From Drosophila persimilis (taxonomy: Eukaryota > Arthropoda > Insecta > Diptera > Drosophilidae): 64,000 bases of DNA. Of this stretch, positions 31,554-42,995 are shown one piece after another. The DNA lies in assembly GCF_003286085.1 (NCBI RefSeq), contig NW_020825313.1, positions 4,588,001-4,652,000 of the forward strand, written 5' to 3'. Position numbers and translations under genes: made by a program. Below the pieces are notes generated by a model. That model had not been told where the DNA came from. It saw nothing but the letters and a program-made list of their open reading frames with translations, and did not search any database. Position 1 is the stretch's first letter, and every line of letters starts with the position of its first letter.

Positions 31554-32447
31554 TTACCCAATACTCAAAATGAGTATTGGGGTATATTAGATTTGTCGTG
31601 AAAATGGATGTGTGTAACGTCCAGAAGGAATCGTTTCCGACCCCATAAAGTATATATATTCTTGATCAGCATCAATAGCCGAGTCGATTGAGCCATGTCT
31701 GTCTGTCCGTCTGTCCGTCCCCTTCAGGGCCTAATGCTCAAAGACTATGAGAGCTAGAGCAACGATGTTTTGGATCCAGACTTCTGTGATATGTGACTGC
31801 TACAAAAATATTTCAAAACTTTGCCCCGCCCACTTCCGCCCCCACAAAGAGCGAAAATCTGTGGCATCCATAATTTTAAAGATACGAGAAAACCAAAAAC
31901 GCAGAATCGTAGAGAATGACCATATCTTCTAGAATGCAAAATCTAAACCAGATTGTATAATTATTATAGCAAGAATCACGAAAACAATTTCACTCTTTCT
32001 CTCTCTGTCTCTCTCTAACACACAGGTTTCATGGTCGGTTTTGCCAATTGCAAAATATGAGTTTAAGGATCTCAGAACCCATAAGAGCTAGAGCAACCAA
32101 ATTTGCTATAAATCTCAGAGACTATTATGGCTAGAGTAACCAAATTTAGTATCCGCACTCCTGTTAGATCTCACTATAAAACGCAGAATCATTGATAATG
32201 ACCATATCTATCCGGTTGCTGAATCTGGATCAGATCGGATAATTTTTGTAGCCAAAAGCAAGAAATCAATTTGCAGTGGCTAAGCAGCGCCCGACGTCAC
32301 GCTCAGACTGATTTTCTTTCTCTCTCGCACTCTTTGTCGTGTCGTTTAATATTAGCGCCGTCTGCCGGAGGAGAGCCACACTGACTTAGTATCGGGTATA
32401 ACTGTAGAGTTGCGGTGTCCGCAGCAACTCACAACGTTTCCCCTCGT
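31554..32447 (+). mobile_element. DINE-1/INE-1-type Helitron relic, copy F
   Basis: Starts TTACCCAATACTC, with a short GTCCGTCTGTCCGTCC run, and ends AACGTTTCCCCTCG. About 200 bp of the middle are deleted (near 32105-32180). The right end adjoins the 17.6/297-like pol. Confidence 0.85.
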
Positions 32448-33480
32448 TCTGGTTGGATTTGTCCGTTTTCTTGGAAACAAGGAATGTTGGTGAACTCCAG
32501 GGTGAGTAACTGTGTCTGATAATGTTTTCTTCTAGTAACTTTTGAATTTGGTTGTCTATTTCTTGTCTTTCTTTCTGACTGTATCGAAATCGTTTGGTGT
32601 GAATGGGTATCTCGTCGGTTGTGTTTATTTTATGTTTTACTAAATTTGTAAAGGTTAGTTGCTCTCCTTCTGTGTAGAACAGATTTGGGAATTTGGAGCA
32701 GAGTTTTCTTAACGCTTTTCTTTCCTCATCGTTTAGATGTTCTGTTTGTATTATTGTTTCAGGGTTGGCGTAATCGGGTGTTATCCCTATATTTTCTTCT
32801 ATGACTGTATTGACTTCTATATAATCGTTTTCATTCTGTTCCACTACTATTAGTTGTGAGTCTAGGCAGAATTTTTGTTCAGTACTTGAAAAATTGTTAA
32901 CTTCTATATAACTTAGATTGTCTTTGGCGGAGTATAATCCGCCTGAAATTAATAGATTCTCCGAAATTATGGTTGGTTCACACCAGAATGTACCGTTTTT
33001 AACATTGACGGGTACTTGTACGATCTTTCTCGATTCTTCTTCGATTATATGTAAGTTGAGAATAGCCTTAGTTTCTATCTCTATTGGAATGTTAGAACTC
33101 CTTGTTTGGAGTGATCGTTGTGGTATGTTGACTACGGCTTGAATTTGTTGTAAGATATTGATTCCAATGAGTCCGTCGAAATAAGGGTGGAACTTGAATA
33201 ATAGCAATGTATATTGCGTGTTGTCGGAGAACTCTTGGAATATTTCGAGATTGGTCTTTAATTGGAGTTGGTGCGAATTGAGCACTGTTTTGATCACCAC
33301 TGGTGTTTGGAGCTGTTGTTGTTTTTGTTTGGTTATGAAGCTGGGGTTGATAAATGAGGGGCATGAGCCTGTGTCTATCAAGAATTTCAATGTTTTATTT
33401 GGTTGTATTTTTACTATAATATATGGTAGTGTGGATCCTAGGTTTGTGTTGGTTAGGTACCCTGTTTGCTTGTCGAGGCT
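32448..33480 (-). pseudogene. 17.6/297-like gypsy element: protease and start of RT
   Basis: From 33480 leftward the pol frame overlaps the gag end. It has an active site KFLIDTGSCPSFINPS (about 33350-33390), a long spacer, then the RT N-terminus (LRKLCSKFPNLFYTEGEQL; VKHKINTTDEIPIHTKRFR; YSPWSSPTFLVSKK). The conserved RT palm is missing because DINE-1 copy F abuts here; the last about 20 residues of the open frame are DINE-1 sequence. Catalytic residues of the protease are intact. Confidence 0.88.
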
Positions 33481-34258
33481 TCTGTGAGAAAATTTGGTTG
33501 GTCGTTGTAGTTGTGAAATTCTAACTGTTGTTGCTCTACGTTATTTACTGAGCTCCTGGATTGGGGGTTGTTTGAATTTCTATTAAATTGTTCGTTTTTT
33601 TGTTTGTAGCTATTTTCTTTTGGTATGACGGCCAACGTGTTGGGGTTTCTATTTTGTCTATATGCGTCCCTATCATGGCTATCTTGGTATCTTCGTTTAT
33701 CGTTACGGTTCTCGTTGTATTGTCTGTTACTGTTATTGTTGTAGCGTCTATTTATGTTGCGGTCCTCCTTACCCTGGTGGTGGTTTATTTGTCTCTTATT
33801 AGTGAAGTAAATTTGTCTTTCCTTCAGTGCCCATTCCAACGCCTCACGAAGATTAGTTGGTTTCATGGACCTGATTACGGCTCCAAATGGGCCGTTTATT
33901 CCGGATAGGAATGAGTTGAGACATATGTCCGCGAAAAGGTTTTTCTTTATTCTAACCAACAGTGGTTCGGATTCTTTAGTTTCTGTTAGTCTGAATAAAG
34001 CTAACTTGATTTCACATACTTTATCGTACAGTTTTTGAAGAGGATAGTTACTAGTTACTTGGACTACGCAATGAAGTTCGTACAACAAGGTTGGTTCGTC
34101 CCTCTTATCGGAAAGACTGATGATTAGGGCCTCTTTAATTTCATCCCAGTTAAGGTTGGCCCCTGCCTCGATAATAGCTTCGTTAGCTTTCCCTGTTATT
34201 TTATTCCTAATTGCTCTTAGGATCATCTGTCCGTACGGAGTCTGGTCTGTGCACGCTA
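33453..34258 (-). pseudogene. 17.6/297-like gag, N-terminus missing
   Basis: About 268 residues. Capsid part: helical with WDEIKEALIISLSDKRDEP and LREALEWALKER. It is followed by an Asn/Arg/Gln-rich basic tail without CCHC knuckles, as is usual for this errantivirus-related Drosophila group. The apparent start codon is in the neighbouring LINE (34259 onward), so the true N-terminus and the 5' LTR were removed at that junction. The pol frame opens in another phase before the gag stop, consistent with frameshift expression. Confidence 0.85.
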
Positions 34259-34290
34259 CCACGGGACTGCCGCTAGGCATTACTTCGCGG
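34259..34290 (-). other. Conserved post-ORF2 hairpin, W1
   Basis: - strand stem CCGCG/CGTGG (one G-U), 22-nt loop, 27 nt after the ORF2 stop. Confidence 0.65.
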
Positions 34291-34317
34291 TGCGGGCTGT
34301 GGGGTCATCTCTCGGAC

Positions 34318-35580
34318 TTAGTTTGTCCGGCTTCGCTCCAGCCTGCGCAGCTCCTTGATCACACATGCTGCCATGTCGGCGACCTCGTTCCATGATTGCT
34401 CATCGGCTAGCATCTGGTCGCTGCCCCCCTGAGGCATACGGGGGAATAGGGTCTCCACGATATTCTTCATTTTCTCTGCTTCAACCGGTGCCTTCGGTTT
34501 CAGAGCATTCATTTTTTTTTATTATCAACTTGTAGGCCCTTCCCCAGATGTCATGCTCCGCTGAGTCGCAGAGTTCCAAAAAACACTTCCGCTTGCTATC
34601 TCGAATGGCTAGCTTCAGGTCCCTGCGAGCAGCTGTGTATTCGCCCTGGAGTTGCGTATAATTTGCCCGGCCACGCGCTTTCTGGTACTGCCTGCGGGCC
34701 TGCAGGCATTTCCGTCGCGTATCCTTGATCTGCTGGTTCCACCAGTAAACCGGCTGGTGGTGACTCCTGTACTCGTAGCGTCTCTCCATGCTCGCCCTGC
34801 AGGCGTGCAGCACTGCCTCCATCACTCTGTCTGCCTCGCTAGAGGCATCGGCCGCTGGCGGTGGGGTGACCAGGTTCGCGGAAAAATCAGCTGTGTTAAA
34901 TGATCCGGCTTTGAAGCCCATCCTTGCTACCTGGGGGTTCCTTGCCTGGCGGGCTCTGCTGCCAGTGGTTATTTCGCAACAGATTGCAAAGTGATCGCTT
35001 GCCGTGTAGGTATCGCTCAGCTTCCACTCAGCCCGCGTATATAGGGAGCTGCTGACGAAAGTCAGGTCAATGCACGATCCGATGCCGCCCCTGTTAAAGG
35101 AGTGCTCGTTTCTTGCGTTCAGCAGGGCAATATCGAGTGAGGCCAGGCTCTCCAGTAAAATTCTTCCTCTGGCGTTTGTTGACGGGCAGCCCCAGTCTTC
35201 AGCCCAGGCGTTGAAATCCCCCGCTATCACCACTCCAGAAGGACCTCTTGCATCCTCGGCTAGCTCGTCTAGGACGGCCGAGAACTCGTTAGCCTGCAGG
35301 CTCGGCGGTAGGTAGCAACTGTAGACCCAGAGTTCCTCGATCTTAGCTCTGACGTAGTGGTTTGCGGACTCCACTGATTTCATCCGGCTCGGCCGTCTTC
35401 CGCAGACCCAGATCGCCGCCTTTCCTGTAGCGTCCACTGCAAAGTTAGCGTCACTCCTCGTCCTGTACGGCTCACTAAGGATAGCGACGTCCACATTTTC
35501 CTCCCTGGTCGTTGAGCTCAACAGATCTTGAGCTGCCGCGCAATGGTTTAGGTTGAGTTGCAGGAACTTCACTTTATACG
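34318..35580 (-). pseudogene. W1 ORF2: endonuclease and C-terminal tail
   Basis: The frame 34481-35580 encodes an APE-type endonuclease starting KVKFLQLNLNHCAAAQDLL, with AILSEPY, VVIAGDFNAWAEDWG and TASDHFAI, all catalytic landmarks present. It then continues into the linker before RT (PVYWWNQQIKDTRRKC). RT is deleted: the frame 34318-34512 jumps to the last residues (DQMLADEQSWNEV; ELRRLERS). Where W6 has its ORF2 ATG, W1 appears to read Lys. ORF1 sequence precedes it in a different phase. Confidence 0.8.
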
Positions 35581-36969
35581 CTGGGTACGTGAGCCTCCTT
35601 GCACCATTGGGCATCTCCTGCTGCCAACATAGTGCTTGGTGTCCTGACGGTTTCCCTCTGTACATACAGAGCACTTTGGCTCCTTTTGGCTCGTTGCTGC
35701 TTTGTGGCCGCTCTCGCCACACTTGAGGCCACAACCCGAGCGGTCTACAGCGCTTGTGCAGTTCGCCGCTATATGGCCGAACTGCAGGCATTTATAGCAC
35801 CTCCTTTGTGCTTGCCGTTCACTGACCCGGCATCTGGTCCAACCAATCCTCAGCCTGCCCTCTTTGAGAAGTTCCTTGGCGACCGACGGCAAACTATTGC
35901 CATTTGCGTGCCGGCGAAGGCCTGTCTAAGGCTTTTGACCGCACTGGTAACCACCTCTTGCCCCGCCTGTTTTGCAATTGCAGCAACAACATCCTCTTTT
36001 GTGACCAGGGTGTCGAGATCCCTTATCTCCACGCAGGATTCCTCTGACACGGCTCTGATGCCCACTTGGTTTCCCATCGCCAGCTGGATGTCTTCTTTCA
36101 TCCTCTCGTTGCTGCTGCTGCACTCGCCCGTCAGTTCAAGCAGTCGATCTCCTTTCGCTGTTCGCCTGACCCGGTTGACGTTTTCGCTGACGGCCTTCAG
36201 CTTGTCGTCCTGCCGCCTGGTGACCATCCGCAGCATATCGCTGTATGTTAGGTTGCCCTGAGGTTGGATGATTATGACATCCGGCCTGTGTCTCCTTTCG
36301 GCCCGCTCCCGTTTTTATTTACTGTCGACGAGTTGCCACTTCTGCAGCTTACTACTGGGGGTATCCACTCTGGTTACTGGTGCGGTTGTGGGAGTGCTCT
36401 CGCCGCCCGCTGTCGCATCTCCTTGACCTGGGTCTGGCAACATCAGTTTGTGGGGGACTCGGATTTGCGGCGGTCCCTTGTGCCGCTTTGGTGAGAAACG
36501 CCTGCTCTTGTGTGACTCCTCTCGTACCCGCTTGTACACGCTTCCTCTCTTATCTGCCTCCCTCTCTGGCGAGGTCTGTGAGGCCCTCTCTACCCTTCAG
36601 CGTTTTCCCTTCATTGGAGGGTTTCTCCTTGGTCGAGCTCTCCCAGCATTTAACCACCGTTGTTTGAAGGTCTGCTATTCCTGCGGCGAGATCCCTCATG
36701 GCAGTGTTAACGTGCCGCTGCTCGCTCATCATGGTTTTTAATTCTTTTACTCTCTCGCCTAGGCTGATGAGTGCTTCCCTCATATTGGGCAGGGACTCTT
36801 GGGTCTTGCTCCCAGTCCTCTGTGCGAGTCGTGCGACTCTTTCGTCCGCCGGGGCAGATTTAGGTGGCGATCTTCCTATGATATTCCGTCTCCCGAATAC
36901 CACGTCCTCTGAAATCTCGATTTGCTGAGAATTCAGCACATCAGTCAATTTATTGATAGTTGAAGTCAT
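35569..36969 (-). pseudogene. W1 ORF1 (gag-like, CCHC knuckles), broken
   Basis: Three main frames. 36550-36969: N-terminus starting MTSTINKLTDVLN with a coiled-coil-like middle (LGERVKELKTMMSEQ). 35850-36236: the conserved RNA-binding part (LLELTGECSSSNERMKEDIQ; IRDLDTLVTKEDV). 35569-35892: knuckles CYKCLQFGHIAANC and CGLKCGESGHKAA plus CSVC. ORF1p would coat the LINE RNA. Frameshifts separate the pieces. Confidence 0.75.
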
Positions 36970-37400
36970 TTCCTTTAGTGAGTCCCAACTCTAGTCCGTT
37001 GTCGACAGCTGTATTGCGTAGTCACCTTCATGATCCCATGGGTACCTTTCCGAGAATGAGGTTCATGCGAGGGTTGACTCTGGGCCTTATGGGCTGCAGA
37101 GTTCAGTGCCAGATCGGTATTGATTGGGATGGAATCAACCAAACCTACGCAGCCAACTTAATGGTGCAGCTGCCGAGCGTTAGAAGAGGCTTGCCATGGT
37201 TTTAACGGGAGGGGGGCGGCAAGCACATAAGCCCATGAGCCATTTCAACAGCGTTTCAAGCTGCGTATTGAGGTCATGGAATGCCGTTGCCGTCAGCCCT
37301 ATAGCAGAAAAATTCTTAAGTGGCTTCCAGTATACCATACGGAGTACCTTACTGGGTTCGGTGCTACGGGAAGGTTGGTAGCCTGCCATTTCCCTTTTGC
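36970..37400 (-). other. W1 5' UTR
   Basis: Shares blocks with the W4 5' UTR (54096-54480): GATCCCATGG, GAGGGTTGACTC, GCCTTATGGG, CCGTCAGCCC. Non-coding. Confidence 0.6.
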
Positions 37401-37760
37401 TGTCCGCTCGCGTGTGCTTTTAACAGGATGGCCGTCGGTTGGAGCAGCCTTTTGCCCGTCTTTAGCGTTCGTTATAAAGCGCCCTCTGGTGGAGGGTAGT
37501 CGCCTGGCGGCTCCGGTAGATCTGCGCACTGCGCCCCCTGTAGGTAGCTCTAATCGACCTTGTTGGATCGCCATCAGCGCCCTCTGTTGTCGTTTTCCGG
37601 CAGCGCGTCAGGGCTGCTGCAGGGCTGCGAAGCACCGATCAGCAGCTGGCGGCTCGATCAGCTGTCATGACTTGTTACAATTTGCAACAAAGCAGACGGT
37701 ACATAACCTAGAGTGACATTTGATTACAACACTAGTGGCCTGCTTGGAATGAGAGACAAC
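37401..37760. other. Unassigned spacer between W1 and the CR1 copy
   Basis: GC-rich, without a convincing ORF; possibly further 5' UTR of W1. Confidence 0.3.
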
Positions 37761-37807
37761 ATTTGGACGTTGACATGCAATGACTGCATCTTTCAAGAGG
37801 CGATGCA

Positions 37808-37933
37808 GTTACTGCACCGTCAAGTGGCCCGTGTGACACCAGCAGAAGGCTGTTACGCGCGGATCCCAGGCAAAACGCAGCCTCCTCCCGCCCAACCGAC
37901 CGAGGGGCGCTGCCGCATGACGCGCGGTGCAAC
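37808..37933. mobile_element. 126-bp insertion, possible MITE
   Basis: Absent from the + strand CR1 copy. Ends are inverted (GTTACTGCACCG / CGGTGCAAC) and ATGCA lies on each side (37803-37807, 37934-37938). Confidence 0.4.
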
Positions 37934-38034
37934 ATGCAAGAAAGATAGCTATTAGACTAACATTCGAGGAAAATTAGCACTAAACTTACTAAGAAACTAC
38001 GCATGCAATCAAAATACAAATACCACTACAGTTA

Positions 38035-40560
38035 CTAATTAATAGAAAGGTGGATTAATAATTTAATGAGAGGAAGAGAATTAGTGTTGGATATAATATG
38101 GTAGAGGGAATTATAATCCGAGCATAAGACCCTAAACGGTTCATGCAAGGAATAATTCGATCTACAAAGTGGAAGGAACATCGGTATAAAATTTCTAGTC
38201 AGTGTAATACGAATCGTGAAGTTTATGCGGCTCAACAGATCAGGGCTGTCTATGTCACCCCTGATCAAGTTGTGCATAAATATCATACCAAGCATTTTTC
38301 TACGGTTAACTAAGGATGGGAGGTTTACTAATAGTAGTCGACTAGAGTAAGATGGGAGTCTTACACCCGCATCCCAGTTAAGGCCCCGTAGAGCAAAGAG
38401 TAAAAAGTTTTTCTGTACTGATTCTATACGGTCCTGGTGTACCTTGTACCAAAGACTATACAATACCAAGATGTTGCATGAGCGACCAAAAAGCTGTTCT
38501 ATGGCGGGTCCTAACATTAGAACCCAAAAGGCACGAGAGAGCGCGAGGGGTTTCAATTCGCCTGTACTTCGTCTCTACCGCGACCCCGCTGCCCATCGGT
38601 TTCGTCTGTTCGGCAATTCTGGACTCTCGAGCCTCAGCACCGTCGAAGCGGTGGTCGCGGATCGCCGATGTCTTTGGAGCGGCACAGTGGGAAAACTCGA
38701 TTGGAAAATTCTCTATTAGAATTTATCTAAAGCACTCATACAATTTTTTTACTATTTCGGCTGAGTTCCCACTGTGCCGCGCCAAAGACATCAGCGACCA
38801 CGCTGCCCTACGGTTTCGGCACGCAGACGATTCATATTTTGTTTTTGTATTCTTTCTCTCGACACACACCGACTCGACGCTGACCGAGGCATTGACGAAG
38901 CCGAGTAGCATTTCGGAGGCGAAGGTAGCGTAAAAGAGAATTGAAGTAATAGCCCCGCGCGCCCGTACCATGAAGCGTCAAACGAAAATTGAAAAAGAAT
39001 TTGTTCCTCATACAACATCTTGGTATTGTATAGTCTTTGCTTGTACTGAGGGCACCATACACAGGAGCCGTATTCTAAGATCGGACGAACAAGCGAGGTA
39101 TAGAGAGTCTTTGTTATATAGGGGTCGTCAAATTCCTTTGACCACCTCTTTATAAATCCAAGCACGCCCATGGCCTTATTTACCATGGTAGAAATGTGTT
39201 CGGAAAACTTTAACTTGGGGTCTAACATAACACCCAGATCATCCACCAGGGTAATTCTCTCAAGAGAACCACCAAATAGGGTGTAGGGAGCCAACAAAGG
39301 ACTAGAACGATGATATGTCATAACTTTGAATTTCGAGGCATTAAGGTGTAACAAGTTTGCACAACACCATGACTGAAAGCTATTGAGATCGGATTGCAAG
39401 CGAGAATGAAATGAAATGTCCTTGTACTGGACACAGAGTTTAACATCATCCGCATACATAAGTACTCGAGAGTATGCTAATACTGAAGGCAAGTCATTAA
39501 TAAAGAGTGTGAAGAGTAAGGGGCCTAGATGGCTGCCCTGTGGTACTCCCGAAGAAACCTTTACTGGTAAAGAGAGGGAGTTTTTGAAGAGGACTCTTTG
39601 AGACCTAGAACAAAGATAGCTAGAAATCCATCTCAGGAGGTTGGGCGGAAACCCTAAAAGGTCAAGTTTATGTGCTAAAAGGGAATGGTTTACAGAGTCT
39701 CAAACAATTTGGGAATAGCGGATAACTTTGCTATACCTCTATAATTTTTTGCATCAGACTTGCTACCTTTTTTATGGAGAGGAATTATAAACGATTCCTT
39801 CCAGATTTGGGGGAAGCAAGAGGAATCAATGGACAGGGTGAATAGTTTAAGCAAAGGTCCACACAGAGCCTCGGCGCAGTACCTGAGTACACAACCTGGA
39901 ACCCCGTCTGGACCCGGTGAAAACACCGGCTTAACTAGTCGAAGATCATGAAGTAAGGAATATTCATTTAACAAGGGACTAAAAATGCCGTTCGACCTCG
40001 GTAATCCGTACGGTTGACCAGAGTAGCTTTCCTCAGAATAGGTGGTTTGGAAAAACTGGGAAAAAAGATCGGCAATTGCCTGATCATTATTTGCCGACGT
40101 ATTACAAAATGATAGCGAGGATGGGTGTGCGGACGTTCTACGCTTACTGTTTACGAAGCAGTAAAACTGTTTAGGGTCCTGAGAAAAACGTATCCTGCAA
40201 CGAGATAGGTAGTTCTTATAGCATTGAGCATTAAGAACTGAAAAGTTTGACCGAGCTATTACATAACGAGAGTGAGAAGTAAGTTAAGTTTTTTAGACTG
40301 GATAACTCTTTGGTAAACCAAGGGGGTTTTCCAGATCTAATCGGATAAGAAAGCGGGACACAAGAATCAAAATATGTGCCAAGAGCATTGTAAAAAATGT
40401 TTGTGCCTTTTGTGACATCAGTGCACAAGTACAAAGCGGACCAATCAAAATCCCTAATTAGGTTATTAAGCTTCGCAAACTCGGCTTTACGAAAGCAGCG
40501 GACACGTTCAGGTAGTCTACTCGACCGATCCAATACAGTTGGTCCTATATCTAGCGACAC
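38035..40560 (-). pseudogene. CR1 ORF2 reverse transcriptase, - strand copy
   Basis: 40231-40560: spacer before RT. 39690-39974: palm entry (SPGPDGVPGCVLRYC; NYRGIAKLSAIPK), then a deletion of about 160 bp fusing to the VNH segment. 39046-39660: SSGVPQGSHLGPLL and the catalytic LMYADDVKL box, intact here, followed by HLNASKFKVMTYH and LVRPILEYGSCVWCPQYK. After the insertion at 38450-39039, 38035-38449 holds the thumb and C-terminus. Not active, but it retains the YADD box that the + strand copy lacks. Confidence 0.82.
38450..39039. mobile_element. 590-bp non-autonomous DNA transposon with 7-bp duplication
   Basis: CTTGTAC flanks both sides (38443-38449, 39040-39046), and the CR1 sequence is continuous if it is removed. 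The ends are inverted repeats CAAAGACTATACAATACC. Deeper inverted matches (GTCTTTGGAGCGGCACAGTG near 38670 against the complement near 38770) make most of it fold-back. No transposase. The superfamily is unsettled: hAT-like ends (CAAAG) but 7 rather than 8 duplicated bases, or a P-type relative. Confidence 0.75.
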
Positions 40561-40763
40561 CTCGAAAGTAGGGTGGTAGGCGTCTTCAGGTATAGTGAGC
40601 GGAAGGGCTCAGGTTAACAACACTATGGTCGGATTCGATACAAAGCATAGATCAAGCAATCGACCGAAGGAATTTTTCACATGATTGACTTGAGACAGGG
40701 ACAGGTCAAGCAAGCCGTCAACAAAGTCATGTCGTGACATGGGCACTAGGATACTAGACTCGT

Positions 40764-41210
40764 TTACCGAGTTACTGGCAAGTTGAAGTCACCAAGAACT
40801 ATCATACGATCTTTATCAGATAGCGAGGAAGAAACAGCGGTTAAAGCGGACAAGTGCTGCTCATAAATTGAAATATCCGAAGAAGGTGGGATATACGAGC
40901 AAGTAATGAATATAGCGAAAGCGGGAAGAATCAGTTTTACACACAGGAATTCCAGTTCCTGTTGAACTTGAACTGTGAAGTGTTCTGACGTGAAGTAAGA
41001 GTCCACTGCAATTAGAACCCAACCTGCACGTCGAGACGAACGGTCCTTTTTAAAAGTTGTGTACCGACCTGCCAAAACCTCGGAACTAAGAATGTCCGGC
41101 TTTAACCAGGTTTCAGTATACACAATAACGTGGGAAGCAAATTCAACACTATATCGGAAACGAATGCTGAGCTTACTACGCAAGCCTCTTACATTCTGAT
41201 AGGTTACTAA
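40764..41210 (-). pseudogene. CR1 ORF2 endonuclease, - strand copy
   Basis: Same APE endonuclease as at 19500-19976, with TETWLKPD and VLGDFNLPV. The protein is identical over all 139 residues and it carries the same frameshift and stop just after GDFN, so both copies descend from one already-damaged sequence. Confidence 0.9.
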
Positions 41211-41339
41211 AAGAGAAGTTAGTTTTTTGGAAAGGTGGAAGCAAGACGGGAAGTTGAGGAAGAGGAAGTTGAGGGTGGCACACTGGAAAGATTTGGAAGG
41301 GATATGGGGGCCTATTCTTCTTCTTAGCCTTAAACTCCT

Positions 41340-42038
41340 TCACCACCAAATGCTCCGGCCAAAATTTGGCGGAGCTCCCACCAGTGGTTTAGTCACCACA
41401 GGCCTAGTACCTGTGGTGGCAATATCCGGAGGTCCGGAACGTCTATTTACTGGTGGGATCGGGATAGACGGGACAACTAGCGAACTAACGGACACCACGG
41501 ACACGGATGCTGCAGACGTACTTGGCTGCACATTCTCCGAGGCGATGAATTCGGCTACCGAATCTACATCGCCAGCAGCTGTCGTTGCCGTTGGAGTGGC
41601 AAACGAGATCAACTGCTGCACACTTGCAGTGGTCGGAGCCAGTTTTTCGGCGGCGCACGGCTGAGTGACGGTTGGCACTTGCAGATCCCGTGGAGTGACC
41701 TTTTTGCGCCTCGGAGACTCATTCAGCAGTTTTAAACCGCTAAACTGAGCCTCCATGGCTAGGAGCCGATCGTATTGGTTTTTGAAACCAACGGTCAGCT
41801 CCTGAAAGCCACTCCGCGTCTGCCTCATGAAAGATACCATGTCTTTCTCCACCGCACGGCATGCCTCGCAACTGTAATGCAAGCCATTACGTTTGGCTAT
41901 AGCATCACTCACGAGGCCAGAAAATCCAGCGCATTTTGCGTGCACTACGCTGTCGCAGAGCCAGCAGGGGACATTCGGCTGATCGTGGGTGATCTGCTTC
42001 TTACAGGTTTTTTTGGCACAGACCACAGCGTATTCCAT
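41340..42038 (-). CDS. CR1 ORF1 with N-terminal PHD finger
   Basis: 232 residues from ATG 42038. Residues about 7-62 form a C4HC3 PHD-type zinc finger (CAKKTC, CWLCDSVVHAKC, HYSCEAC). A helical region (QELTVGFKNQYDRLLAMEAQ) and a Ser/Thr/Pro-rich tail follow. CR1 ORF1 proteins with PHD fingers are known, also in Drosophila; they bind RNA or protein during retrotransposition. The frame is uninterrupted, the longest intact CR1 frame here. Confidence 0.82.
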   Translation of the reverse strand: MEYAVVCAKKTCKKQITHDQPNVPCWLCDSVVHAKCAGFSGLVSDAIAKRNGLHYSCEACRAVEKDMVSFMRQTRSGFQELTVGFKNQYDRLLAMEAQFSGLKLLNESPRRKKVTPRDLQVPTVTQPCAAEKLAPTTASVQQLISFATPTATTAAGDVDSVAEFIASENVQPSTSAASVSVVSVSSLVVPSIPIPPVNRRSGPPDIATTGTRPVVTKPLVGAPPNFGRSIWW

Positions 42039-42050
42039 TTTATTATTATT

Positions 42051-42787
42051 TATTTACAATTATTTGCAAAACAAATTGGTATCAGTCCAATGTGCCAGAC
42101 AACGCTCATGGCGGAATTGGTAAAAAAAAGAGAGCAGAGTGGAGAGCGGTTATAGCGAGAGCTACTAAACAGAGAGCGCTATTGCTCAGAAAGTTTAAAG
42201 AGCGAGAGAGAAAGAACAGTTATTGAAGTTGAGGTGATAGCGAGAGAGTGATAAAACAACAAAAGCTACCAGACGAGAGCGGACTGCAATGCAATGTAAT
42301 GCGTACTCACTCACTGCAACAACACAAACACAAGCACAAGCCGACGCCGAAAAATAAAAAGTTAAATAATGTTTTAACACAAATCAAAAGGCATGCACTC
42401 ACGTAATAGAATAGGTTTCCAGATTGTTGTCTGGTTAGGAAGTATAATTAGAATTTAGTTAGGAAAACACCGGCTGTTTATTCAAAACAAAAGGAAAAAG
42501 TGCGGAGCGCAAACCAAAAACACGTCTGATCACTACGAAAGAGAACGACAATTGGGCAAAATCTCACCTCACCGCCGACGACCGGGATTTTCCGTTTGCA
42601 GCGTCTGGATTATTACGCTGGGCTGAGTTTGTGCGCGCTATAGGTGACCATTTGGTACGTAGTCCTCCTCTGTGTACGCCTGTTTCCTGACCGAGCTTTT
42701 TTCCTGCAGGTTTTTCTGCTATTTGCCGTCCACACGGGAGCATCGGGAAAAACGCGTCCGCACCTTGATACTTTAACACTTACTTCC
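42051..42787 (-). other. CR1 5' UTR and pre-array flank
   Basis: 42051-42400 on the - strand has CTCTCGCT-type pyrimidine runs typical of fly LINE leaders. 42400-42787 has no recognised family and forms the left flank of the (AC)n tract next to W2. Confidence 0.4.
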
Positions 42788-42800
42788 GTGTGTGTGTGTG
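42788..42800. repeat. (AC)n junction at the W2 3' end
   Basis: + strand (GT)n directly followed by 22 T, i.e. on the - strand poly(A) then (AC)n. Confidence 0.9.
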
Positions 42801-42914
42801 TTTTTTTTTTTTTTTTTTTTTTGTTGTGTGACTACAGGAAAGCTTCATGCCGACTCAGCCGAAGCCGAAGTGAGGGACTCTAACCGCTCTAAAACCAACC
42901 ACACCTATCCCGGA

Positions 42915-42950
42915 TCCCGGCGGTACTGTCGCGAGATATTACTTCGCCGG
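42915..42950 (-). other. Conserved post-ORF2 hairpin, W2
   Basis: Stem CCCGGCG/CGCCGGG (7 bp), 22-nt loop, 45 nt after the stop. The fourth pair from the loop is G-C. Confidence 0.75.
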
Positions 42951-42995
42951 GGGAGGTGCCCGTAGGGCTCTTCTCTTAATAATCTCCTTTATGAT

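Larger units (their letters stand above)
34259..37400 (-). mobile_element. W1: Waldo-like (R1-clade) LINE, RT deleted
   Basis: Order on the - strand: 5' UTR (36970-37400, left edge approximate), ORF1, ORF2 endonuclease, a deletion of all of RT, the last 45 codons of ORF2, then the conserved 3' hairpin. No poly(A) remains; the 3' end is fused to the 17.6/297-like gag. Its ORF2 end and hairpin are closest to W6. Confidence 0.82.
37761..42050 (-). mobile_element. CR1-clade LINE, - strand copy
   Basis: Contains ORF1 with PHD finger (41340-42038), ORF2 endonuclease (40764-41210), RT in several frames, and the 3' end shared with the + strand copy. About 1.3 kb (40.31-41.4 kb) is virtually identical to 19.37-20.42 kb. 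Disrupted by two small DNA insertions (37808-37933, 38450-39039). Confidence 0.85.

Noticed and set aside
35599..36261. 220-codon + strand ORF
   Set aside because: Antisense shadow of W1 ORF1; composition mirrors the opposite strand and no domain is recognisable. The same holds for 45831-46727, 60666-61517 and 57412-58065.
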